A model generated the notes under the pieces. The model was not told the DNA's origin. It ran no database searches and saw nothing but the letters and a program-made list of their open reading frames with translations. The position numbers and the translations under genes were made by a program. Of a DNA stretch of 64,000 nt, positions 25,922 to 33,555 are shown piece by piece. The stretch is from Cyclobacterium lianum. GTDB lineage: Bacteria > Bacteroidota > Bacteroidia > Cytophagales > Cyclobacteriaceae. Numbering within the stretch: the stretch's first letter is position 1; the number at the start of each line of letters is the position of its first letter. The stretch covers positions 1 through 64,000 of the forward strand of contig NZ_FRCY01000001.1 in assembly GCF_900143075.1 (NCBI RefSeq). Reading direction: 5' to 3'.

Positions 25922-26293
25922 TCACATGATAATTCTTGTGATTCCTTTTTTCATATCCTGGGCATTGAAATTCAGCAATAAACCTACCTTCAATCCGGAT
26001 AATTTTAAATAAGTCATGACTTGTGCTCTATGGATAGGAGCAATTGCTTCTACAGACTTTATTTCTACAATGACCTGATCGTTGATCAACAGATCTATCC
26101 GATAGCCGGCATCCATTTTTATTTGGTCGTATTGCACTGGAAGCGGTTTCTGTCTCTCTACCTTTAACCCTGCCTTAAGTAATTCATGCTCCAAACAAAC
26201 TTCGTAAGCAGATTCCAGCAGCCCAGGTCCTAATCCGGAATGAACCTTGTAGACGCATCCAATGATTCGATATGTTAAATCATTCAATTCCAT
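25922..26293 (-). CDS. GxxExxY protein (PD-(D/E)xK nuclease fold)
   Basis: This 123-residue protein has the invariant 'GPGLLESAYEVCL' near residue 23, i.e. the GxxExxY motif, and 'YRIDLLINDQVIVEIKSVEAI' at about residues 67-87, whose D and ExK match the PD-(D/E)xK core of PDDEXK_3. The length is normal for the family. Function is not established; the family is often multicopy and nuclease activity is predicted. It is flanked on both sides by ~110-bp palindrome repeats within 100 bases. That arrangement resembles a nuclease with its cognate repeat elements, but a catalytic link is not shown by the sequence. Confidence 0.85.
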   Translation of the reverse strand: MELNDLTYRIIGCVYKVHSGLGPGLLESAYEVCLEHELLKAGLKVERQKPLPVQYDQIKMDAGYRIDLLINDQVIVEIKSVEAIAPIHRAQVMTYLKLSGLKVGLLLNFNAQDMKKGITRIIM

Positions 26294-26325
26294 AGGGATG
26301 AATCAAATAAATCTTTGGTGTATAG

Positions 26326-26433
26326 TTTTTTCACCACAGATTCGCACGGATTTTCACAGATTATTTTGGTTCTTTCTACTTAACCTTATTATCCATAATT
26401 TATCTGTGTTAATCTGTGGTATCTGTGGTAAAT
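26326..26433. repeat. ~110-bp imperfect-palindrome repeat, copy 2
   Basis: This is the first of three adjacent copies upstream of the GxxExxY start. It begins TTTTTCACCACAGATTCGC and ends ATCTGTGGTA. It is nearly identical to the following copy over about 100 bases, with a repeat period of 110 bp, so the copies arose recently by tandem duplication. Confidence 0.88.
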
Positions 26434-26436
26434 TCC

Positions 26437-26543
26437 TTTTTCACCACAGATTCGCACGGATTTTCACAGATTATTTTGGTTCTTTCTACTTAACCTTATT
26501 ATCCATAATTTATCTGTATTAATCTGTGTTATCCGTGGTGAAT
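26437..26543. repeat. ~110-bp imperfect-palindrome repeat, copy 3
   Basis: It differs from copy 2 at only a few positions: a single base in the ATCTGT(G/A)TTAATCTGTG arm, and ATCCGTGGTG in place of ATCTGTGGTA at the end. The inverted ends CACCACAGAT/ATCCGTGGTG are kept. Its 5' end abuts copy 2. Confidence 0.88.
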
Positions 26544-26544
26544 T

Positions 26545-26642
26545 CTTTTTACCACAGATTCACACCGATTATTTTTAACTACTTAAATATTAACCTGCCG
26601 TTCACCTATTTATCTGTGCTAATCTGTGTTATCTGTGGTGAA
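26545..26642. repeat. ~110-bp imperfect-palindrome repeat, copy 4
   Basis: It has ACCACAGATTCAC at one end and ATCTGTGGTG at the other, with a more diverged centre that resembles copy 1 (AAATATTAACCTGCC is shared). It ends six bases before the stop codon of the S15 hydrolase at 26648. It marks the right edge of the accessory island. Confidence 0.85.
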
Positions 26643-26647
26643 TAAAA

Positions 26648-28489
26648 CTATTTCGTAGCAGCCTCATAGGCCTCCATGCCGCCCACTACCGGCAATTCCA
26701 GATAGCTGGCATCCAAGTCTACCGTCAGCTCCGTGCCGGGATCGGGCCAGAGGGTAAATTCCTTGTCGCTGGAAAAAATCAACAAACCGATCTGCTGGCC
26801 TTTGGGAATGATCTGATCATCGGGCTGCAGCGCAAAGGCAAGCGAATAATACCGGCCCCGCTTCAAAGGCTCGCTTTCGGTGAGGGACTGGTGATTCTGC
26901 GGGTCCGCCCAGCCCCGGGTAATGATGTTGTCCGTTATTTTTGCGTTTTTTGAGTCGTTCCAGGGCAGAGAAACCAGCCATACAGAAAGGTTGGCGGCAG
27001 GCTTGCTGGATGCCAGGCGGATACGCATCTCTGCCAGCCCCGAGAGGTGCAGGTCTTCTTTCAGCTCCGGACTCAAAAACAGCAGGCGGTGTTCCGTGAT
27101 CTCTGCCTTTGCCAGGGATGCCCCATCAAATGAGAAATTATCTACCAGTGTCTCCCTCCCCTGCCGGGAAGGCTTCTGCAAATGCAATTTTCCCGCTGCC
27201 GGGGCCGCACCTTCGAGATAAAGAGACACGGGTTCTGTTCCGGGATTGGGATAGGCATCGTAGGGAGTCGGGTTGTCCTGGCTGTCATTTTCCCGCACGA
27301 TCCATACTTTTGGATCTTCCTCTACCCCGTTTTCCACGCCGTGCAGGTAGCGGGTAAACCAGCGATTCATCATGCGCATCGGAGGCGGACCCCCATGCCC
27401 GTCCTGGTGGTAATACAACTGTACCGGCAATCCCATGGATTCGGCCTTTTTATAGATCCGGTAGCTGTGTTCGGGCATCACATTCCAGTCGTTAAATCCA
27501 TGCGCCATCAGCAGGGCGGCTTTCATGGGTTCCATCTGATTCAGGTAATCCCTGCCCGCCCAAAAATCATTGTAATCTCCGGTCACCCGGTCCATCCCTT
27601 CCTTCATTTCTGTATCGCGGATGCGGGTATTGTTCCCGGCCCTTTTGGCGGTGTCGCCACTGTGGATAAAATCGTACAATACATCAATGTCTTCTCCCAG
27701 GTATCCTCCGGGAGAACGCACCAATCCGTAAGACCTGTAATAATGGTAATACGAGGTATTGGGTGCTATGGGAATGATGGCCTCCAGTCCCTCCACGCCG
27801 GTAGTGGCTGCGGCCAGAGGGATGGTGCCATTATAGGAAGTGCCGGTCATGCCTACTTTTCCGGTAGACCAGTAGGCCTCCACAGGCTCCCCTCCCTGAG
27901 GTTGGGTAAAGCCGTTGGCCCTTCCGCAGAGCCAGTCAATTACGGCTTTGGGAGCCAGAGATTCGTTTTTTCCGCCCACGGTAGGGCTGCCTTGTGATAA
28001 GCCTGTCCCCGGAGAGGAAGAATGCACCAGTATATATCCCCTGGGCACCCAGGTTTGGATATGGGAATCGGAAATAAAGGGTCTGTTGTTGCTGGCCTCT
28101 ACTTCCGGAGATACCCGCTTCTCGGGCGGTGCGCCCAGTTCGTGGCGCACATCCCAGAATAAGCCTTCTACATCCGGTGCCACTCCTGCAAAATAGGGAC
28201 TACTGACATAAATCACCGGCAATTTTAATCCCTCATATTCGGTTTGGTAAGGACGGGTCACTGCCACATGCATGCGGTCGGGGAGTCCGTCGGCATCGGA
28301 ATCAAATTCGGTTTCTACCCAGAGATCGTGGCGGATCCATCGGGCGGGATCCTGAAAGGCGGGCACTACCTGAGCCTCGCCCTCCATAAAATAGGGTTTG
28401 GCTCCCGATTGTGCAGCAAGGGGTTGTACCAATATGAATGTTGCCAGGCATAGGGCAAGGACCAGTTGTTGGTTTGTTCGCATCTTCAT
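26648..28489 (-). CDS. Secreted CocE/NonD (X-Pro dipeptidyl-peptidase S15-like) hydrolase
   Basis: This 613-residue protein has a signal peptide ending near 'PLAAQ'. The alpha/beta-hydrolase domain shows 'GMTGTSYNGT' (the nucleophile Ser, near residue 215), 'HGFNDWNV' (Asp, near 330) and 'YYHQDGHGG' (His, near 362). A C-terminal jelly-roll ('IDLSGLAEMRIRLASSKPAANLSVWLV') follows, as in the S15/CocE family. It should be a secreted or periplasmic hydrolase of amino-acid or ester substrates; X-Pro dipeptides are the best guess. It has a separate promoter from the phosphatase gene, which lies 138 bases upstream in transcription order. Confidence 0.87.
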   Translation of the reverse strand: MKMRTNQQLVLALCLATFILVQPLAAQSGAKPYFMEGEAQVVPAFQDPARWIRHDLWVETEFDSDADGLPDRMHVAVTRPYQTEYEGLKLPVIYVSSPYFAGVAPDVEGLFWDVRHELGAPPEKRVSPEVEASNNRPFISDSHIQTWVPRGYILVHSSSPGTGLSQGSPTVGGKNESLAPKAVIDWLCGRANGFTQPQGGEPVEAYWSTGKVGMTGTSYNGTIPLAAATTGVEGLEAIIPIAPNTSYYHYYRSYGLVRSPGGYLGEDIDVLYDFIHSGDTAKRAGNNTRIRDTEMKEGMDRVTGDYNDFWAGRDYLNQMEPMKAALLMAHGFNDWNVMPEHSYRIYKKAESMGLPVQLYYHQDGHGGPPPMRMMNRWFTRYLHGVENGVEEDPKVWIVRENDSQDNPTPYDAYPNPGTEPVSLYLEGAAPAAGKLHLQKPSRQGRETLVDNFSFDGASLAKAEITEHRLLFLSPELKEDLHLSGLAEMRIRLASSKPAANLSVWLVSLPWNDSKNAKITDNIITRGWADPQNHQSLTESEPLKRGRYYSLAFALQPDDQIIPKGQQIGLLIFSSDKEFTLWPDPGTELTVDLDASYLELPVVGGMEAYEAATK

Positions 28490-28627
28490 GGCCTAAAAAT
28501 AGGCAATTTTTTGAAAGACGGCGAAACCTGGCCAATCGCGTCACTTTCTCTGCTGATATCTCTGTCCCGGATACTGATGGCGGTCAAGCTGCTCCTCCTG
28601 AGTCAGAGGAAAAATATATGCCTATTT

Positions 28628-29716
28628 TCAAGGCAAGATGGATGCTATGGCATCATCGGCCTTTTCTTCAGGATAGCTCAGGCCGAGCAGTTGGAAAACA
28701 GTGCGGGCGATCATGGCCGTATAGACCTGCGCTTCCTGCTTTACTTCTCCCAGGGCCGGGCTATCCGGGCCGATAGCGGCTATCCACACCTCCCGTGAGC
28801 GGGGAATGCCAGCGCCATGTCCGGTCCAGGTTCTTTTTTCTACGCCCCTACCATGGTCCGTGGTTATGATCATGGTGGTCTTGTCTTTGTATTGCGGCGT
28901 AGTCTGAATGTATTCCCACAATTCCTTCAGGTAGCTGTCAAACTGTTTAATGGAATGGAGGTATTCATCGTAACGGTTGCCATGCGCCCAGTCGTCGGGT
29001 TCGCCATAGCCGATAAACACCAGTCTCGGTGCCTGCTTTCTGATGGCTTCCATCGCATAATGGTGGGTAAAAGGATCCAGCCGCACCCCTCCCCAGGGAC
29101 CCCGGATTTCGGCTTGCATCCGGTTGATCATTTGCTCAGCAGGGCTAAGGTTAGCGCCCTCTGCCTTGTCAAAGCCGGCGTTGACGGGAATTCCACTTCT
29201 TTCCTCATTGATGATGTAGGGAAATACATCCCAACTGCCAAAGGCCATCACCTTCCCTTCAAACTCCGGCATTTGCTGCAGGTGTTCCAGCAGTGTGGTA
29301 TTGGGGTTATTGGTTTTGGCATTGGAGTTGATCCTCTCGTCATCGGGGGCTCCTGTCAGTATCTCGTTATAGCCGGGGTAAGAAAAAAGCATATCGTTTC
29401 TCAGGTCAGCCTTGTTGCCAAAAGCCCGGTTACCATACAACTGTCCTTTTTCTGCCAGAGTAGACCAGGTAAAAGGCATCAGCATTTGGCGGCGTTTTAA
29501 GGGATCCTGATGCCAGAATTCAGGCAGCAAGGACCCCTGGTCTTTGATCATGCCTGTATCGTCTACAAAAAGCGAGTCGGCACCTTTGAAAAATTCCTGC
29601 CAGCGGAGGCCATCCACTGTGATCAGGAAGATATTTTCTGTTTTTGTGGCCTTTTGGGCGATAGCCATCCCATAGCTCAAGCCCAATACCATCAGCAATA
29701 AAGCAGTTTTGTTCAT
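28628..29716 (-). CDS. Alkaline phosphatase-superfamily secreted hydrolase
   Basis: This 362-residue protein carries a signal peptide ending 'GMAIAQ'. Metal-binding motifs typical of the alkaline phosphatase/sulfatase/phosphodiesterase fold follow: 'IFLITVDGLRWQEFF' near residue 30, 'IGYGEPDDWAHGNRYDEYLH' near residue 240 and 'TTDHGRG' near residue 292. The Thr or Ser nucleophile is not obvious by eye. No more specific family is recognised, and it may hydrolyse phosphodiesters or phosphomonoesters. The neighbouring minus-strand S15 hydrolase gene suggests a small secreted-hydrolase patch. Confidence 0.82.
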   Translation of the reverse strand: MNKTALLLMVLGLSYGMAIAQKATKTENIFLITVDGLRWQEFFKGADSLFVDDTGMIKDQGSLLPEFWHQDPLKRRQMLMPFTWSTLAEKGQLYGNRAFGNKADLRNDMLFSYPGYNEILTGAPDDERINSNAKTNNPNTTLLEHLQQMPEFEGKVMAFGSWDVFPYIINEERSGIPVNAGFDKAEGANLSPAEQMINRMQAEIRGPWGGVRLDPFTHHYAMEAIRKQAPRLVFIGYGEPDDWAHGNRYDEYLHSIKQFDSYLKELWEYIQTTPQYKDKTTMIITTDHGRGVEKRTWTGHGAGIPRSREVWIAAIGPDSPALGEVKQEAQVYTAMIARTVFQLLGLSYPEEKADDAIASILP

Positions 29717-29910
29717 TTTTTCCGGTTATTTATCAATGGCCAGTCGTAGTCCTGAATTCTTCCGATAAATCCCTTATGCAAAAAGCTTCCCTACCCTATA
29801 AATTATCGGTTTTGTGAAATAAATATAACGATTTTCTTTTGCTTGCAGGATGGGCCCAAATGAGATATTCTGGAAAATAAGTGGTCTCCCCGGAATCCAC
29901 CAGGGCCAAA

Positions 29911-30462
29911 TTATCCAACTTGAGTTCCTGAACGGTTTTCCTTAAGTACCGATACCGTCACCAGCAATTGCCCCAGATGCCTTTGGCTGTGCTCGGCCGC
30001 ATGGAAGTACAAACCCAATACACTGCTGGGAAGCTTTTTTCTCCCTACTGTCCGGTGTTCTCTTAATTTTTCCTCTGAGGTATTCTTAAATATTGCCAGC
30101 ACCTGAGCTACCTTCTGCCGAAAGTTATCTAAGAGCAGGTCAGCTCCGTCTTGATCCGCTACGGCTTCATTTTTCAGGTAAGTCAACTGTTCTTCACTCA
30201 GTTCCTTTGCTGCTGCATAGGTAATCAACCGGTCCAGCACGCCTGTCAGGTGCCGCAGGTGAAATCCTACTGATGCCCTGCCATATACTTTCTGCCACAA
30301 TTTGTCTTCCGGAAATTCCTGCAGGTAAACCTCCAGCTCCTCTGCCGTTTGCAGCAGGGCATGGGCGGCTGGTTGCAGAAGAAAGGGGATATCAGGTATC
30401 GGACCTCTAAGCCATACTTCTGGTTTGCTCATAGCGGTAGCTCTATTTTGAATTTCAGGCAT
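29911..30462 (-). CDS. DinB-family protein at the end of the fad cluster
   Basis: This 183-residue protein has the four-helix DinB/YfiT-like fold with the metal-binding His signature: 'GFHLRHLTGVLDRL' near residue 67 and 'HAAEHSQRHLGQL' near residue 155. DinB-like proteins are metal-dependent and include thiol (bacillithiol or mycothiol) S-transferases. The ATG at 30462 overlaps the stop of the acyl-CoA dehydrogenase by 8 bases, implying coupling; an alternative start at 30432 ('MSKPEVWLRG') is equally plausible. Its role in fatty-acid breakdown is not known, and detoxification of reactive enoyl or other electrophiles is only a suggestion. Confidence 0.8.
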   Translation of the reverse strand: MPEIQNRATAMSKPEVWLRGPIPDIPFLLQPAAHALLQTAEELEVYLQEFPEDKLWQKVYGRASVGFHLRHLTGVLDRLITYAAAKELSEEQLTYLKNEAVADQDGADLLLDNFRQKVAQVLAIFKNTSEEKLREHRTVGRKKLPSSVLGLYFHAAEHSQRHLGQLLVTVSVLKENRSGTQVG

Positions 30463-32263
30463 AAAAGAAGAAGTACCTGCCTTCTGCGATCAGGGCATCT
30501 GCCACTTCTCTTCGCAGCATTTTGGTATTGACAGCATCGGTCTTTGTGAATCTTTTCAGGCCCATCAACAGCAGCTTTTGTTCATCTCCGGAAGTAAAGG
30601 CATAAATGGCTTCTTTGCCGGCTACATTGATTTTGTCAACGGCTTCATACAGATAGACCCGGCTGGCCGCCAGATGGGTTTTCACTGCCTCTGTCCCTTT
30701 TTCTGAAAGCAATTTTTCCGTCCTGAGCAGCGTAGATTCTGCAGCATAAATTTCTATCATGATATCTGCCAGGTGCATCATGATTTCCTGTTCGCTTTCG
30801 AGTTGATCTCCCAAATTTTTTGCGGCCTGCCCTCCGATCATCAGAAACACCTTCTTCAGGTTTTGCAAAATGGCCTTTTCCCGGGAAAGCGGGGCAGAAT
30901 AATCCCGGGAAGTAAAATCCGGCACGGCTTTCAGTTCTTCTCCTACCTGCTTTCCCGCATCCATAATGGCCAATTCACCCTTCATGGCCCGCTTGAGCAA
31001 CATGCCCACCATCAGTATCCGGTTGATTTCATTGGTGCCTTCATAAATTCTGGAAATCCGGGCATCGCGATAGGCACGTTCCATGGGGGCTTCGGCAGAA
31101 TAGCCCATACCACCAAAAATCTGTACACCCTGGTCTGCCACAAAATCCAGCACTTCCGAACCGTGCACTTTGGCGATGGCGCATTCTATGGCAAATTCTT
31201 CTACGCCTTTAAGCTTGGCTTTGCTGGCTTCCATACCCGCCGCCTCGAGCGCGGCGATACGATCCTCAATGTCCTGCCCGGCCCGATAGCAAAGTGATTC
31301 ACAGGCATAGGTCTTGATGGCCATCTCCGCAAGTTTGGCCTTGATGGCACCAAAAGAATTAATCGGTACGCCAAACTGCTTTCTTTCAGAGGCATACTGA
31401 ATGGACAGACCCAGCAATCTGCGGCAGCCACCCAATACGCCGGCACCCAACTTGATACGCCCGATATTCAGAATGTTGACTGCTATTTTGAAACCCTGAC
31501 CCCTTTCTGAAAGCATATTGCCTACTGGCACGGGACAATCCCTGAAAAAAACCTGACGGGTGGAGCTACCCTTGATGCCCATTTTCTTCTCTTCTTCGTT
31601 CATGCTGATACCGCCAAAGGTCTTTTCTACCAAAAAGGCGGTAAGGTTTTTATCATCATCTACTTTGGCAAAAACGATAAAAAAATCTGCAAATCCGGCA
31701 TTGGAAATCCACATTTTCTGGCCATTGATCAGGTAATGGGTGCCTTCTTCATTTAAAACAGCCCTGGTTTGTCCACTATTGGCATCCGATCCGGCATCCG
31801 GCTCCGTCAGGCAATAACAGGCAGCCCATTCGGCATTGGAAAGTTTGGGAAGATACTTTTCTTTTTGCTGGTCTGTACCGTAGTAAAGGACGGGCAAAAT
31901 ACCAATGCCTGTATGGGCACCGTAGGTGGTTGAAAAAGATCCCGCAGCGCCTATGATATCCGCAATCAGCATGGAGGTATTGAAGCTCATGCCCAGTCCA
32001 CCGTAGGTCTCCGGCACTGATATGGCCAGCAAACCCAGTTCTCCAGCCTTTTTCAATATTTGGGGGACCAAATCGGGATTTTTCATGCTGTCAATCTCCT
32101 CCATATGGGGCAATATCTCCCTGTCCAGAAATTCCTGGCTGGCGGCAGCCATCATTTTCTGTTCTTCACTAAAGGACTCAGGGATAAAGACGTCGGCTGC
32201 AGCCGATTCCCGGATCAGGTATTCCCCACCATTCAAGGCTTTATTTTTCGTTAAGGGTTCCAT
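30455..32263 (-). CDS. Acyl-CoA dehydrogenase (fatty acid beta-oxidation)
   Basis: This 602-residue protein has the N-terminal, middle ('CYCLTEPDAGSDANSGQTRA', FAD/substrate) and C-terminal acyl-CoA dehydrogenase domains, plus ~200 residues of the extra C-terminal domain typical of Bacteroidota long-chain enzymes. The catalytic Glu region is 'RISRIYEGTNEINRIL', with the base in 'YEGT'. It should catalyse the first, FAD-dependent dehydrogenation of acyl-CoA. It lies between the thiolase and dinB genes. The 42-base gap after the thiolase gene and short gaps throughout support one operon with fadN and thiolase. Confidence 0.92.
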   Translation of the reverse strand: MEPLTKNKALNGGEYLIRESAAADVFIPESFSEEQKMMAAASQEFLDREILPHMEEIDSMKNPDLVPQILKKAGELGLLAISVPETYGGLGMSFNTSMLIADIIGAAGSFSTTYGAHTGIGILPVLYYGTDQQKEKYLPKLSNAEWAACYCLTEPDAGSDANSGQTRAVLNEEGTHYLINGQKMWISNAGFADFFIVFAKVDDDKNLTAFLVEKTFGGISMNEEEKKMGIKGSSTRQVFFRDCPVPVGNMLSERGQGFKIAVNILNIGRIKLGAGVLGGCRRLLGLSIQYASERKQFGVPINSFGAIKAKLAEMAIKTYACESLCYRAGQDIEDRIAALEAAGMEASKAKLKGVEEFAIECAIAKVHGSEVLDFVADQGVQIFGGMGYSAEAPMERAYRDARISRIYEGTNEINRILMVGMLLKRAMKGELAIMDAGKQVGEELKAVPDFTSRDYSAPLSREKAILQNLKKVFLMIGGQAAKNLGDQLESEQEIMMHLADIMIEIYAAESTLLRTEKLLSEKGTEAVKTHLAASRVYLYEAVDKINVAGKEAIYAFTSGDEQKLLLMGLKRFTKTDAVNTKMLRREVADALIAEGRYFFFYA

Positions 32264-32305
32264 TTTACATGATTTTAGCTAGCTCGTTTTATATTTGCTT
32301 TGGCA

Positions 32306-33478
32306 TCAGAGCCTTTCGATCACTCCCGCTACTCCTTGTCCGCCGCCCACACAAGCGGTGACCAAGCCATACTTTTTTTGTCTCCTGGCCAATTCGTACA
32401 TCATCTGCACGGTCAATTTGCCTCCGGTACATCCCAGTGGATGTCCCAGGGCCACCGCGCCACCATTTACATTTACAATCTCCGGGTCAAAATCCAGTGA
32501 ACGTATTACCGCCAGGGCCTGCGTGGCGAAAGCTTCGTTCAACTCTATCAGATCGATATCCTGGAGCGCCAGGCCTGCCTGCCTGAGGGCTTTTGGCACA
32601 GCCTCCTTCGGACCTATGCCCATGATCCTGGGTTCTACTCCAGCCACACTGTAAGAAACCAGACGTGCCTTCGGCTCCAGATTCAAACTTTTCATCAAGC
32701 GCCCGGACATCACTACCACAAAGGCAGCTCCATCAGAAGTCTGGGACGCATTCCCTGCGGTTACCTGACCTCCCTGTTTGAAAACGGGCTTCAGATTGGC
32801 CAAAACATCCATGGTGGTGCCCGGGCGTGGACCTTCGTCGGTATCTACGGTAAAAGTTTTTGTCTTCCGCTTCTGGTTTTCATCCACAAATGTCTCCTCT
32901 ACGGTCACCGGCACGATCTCCTCCTTAAATCTGCCATTTTTTATTGCATCTATCGCTTTTTCATGGGATCTCACCGAAAAATAATCTGCGTCCTCCCGGC
33001 TCACATTGTAATCCTTAGCCAATTCTTCGGCTGTCAGGCCCATGCTCAGGTAATAATCCGGGTTTTGCGATGCTATCTTCCAATTCAATGCCGTTTTATA
33101 TCCCATCATGGGTACCATTGACATGGATTCCGTTCCTCCGGCAATGATACAATCCGCCATGCCCATTTTAATTTTTGCAGTCGCCAAAGCGATGGCCTCG
33201 ATTCCAGAACCACAATACCTGTTGACAATAAATCCCGGATTTTCCTGGCCCAGGGCCAGCAGCGCGATCATACGTCCCATCTGCATGCCTTGCTCGGCCT
33301 CAGGAATCGCATTGCCTACAATCAGGTCATCCACCATCTTGTTTTCCAGGCCCGGAACTGCATTGACCAGGTGTTTGATTACATCGGCGGCCAGATCGTC
33401 CGGGCGATAAAAACGAAAACCACCTTTTTTAGCTTTTCCTACTGCTGAGCGAAAACCATTGATAATATATGCGTCCAT
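32306..33478 (-). CDS. fadA: Acetyl-CoA acyltransferase (thiolase)
   Basis: This 390-residue protein has the full thiolase fold. '[13 protein letters not shown]' near residue 87 contains the nucleophile Cys, 'LNEAFA' near 345 contributes the Asn-Glu motif, and 'GHPLGCTGG' near residue 370 supplies the second catalytic Cys with its His. It performs the last beta-oxidation step, CoA-dependent cleavage of 3-ketoacyl-CoA. It is the second structural gene of the fad cluster, 77 bases after the fadN-type gene. The symbol is used for role; a biosynthetic thiolase is unlikely because of the context. Confidence 0.93.
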   Translation of the reverse strand: MDAYIINGFRSAVGKAKKGGFRFYRPDDLAADVIKHLVNAVPGLENKMVDDLIVGNAIPEAEQGMQMGRMIALLALGQENPGFIVNRYCGSGIEAIALATAKIKMGMADCIIAGGTESMSMVPMMGYKTALNWKIASQNPDYYLSMGLTAEELAKDYNVSREDADYFSVRSHEKAIDAIKNGRFKEEIVPVTVEETFVDENQKRKTKTFTVDTDEGPRPGTTMDVLANLKPVFKQGGQVTAGNASQTSDGAAFVVVMSGRLMKSLNLEPKARLVSYSVAGVEPRIMGIGPKEAVPKALRQAGLALQDIDLIELNEAFATQALAVIRSLDFDPEIVNVNGGAVALGHPLGCTGGKLTVQMMYELARRQKKYGLVTACVGGGQGVAGVIERL

Positions 33479-33555
33479 TGTAAAATTCTATTTATGTATG
33501 TAAGATGTGAGCAAAGATAAATCTACCGTACTCCGAAATTGGATCCTTCGCATTT

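Noticed and set aside
25756-26642. The repeat array as a CRISPR.
   Set aside because: Units are ~100 bp, abut one another and have no unique spacers of uniform size, and no cas gene is near.
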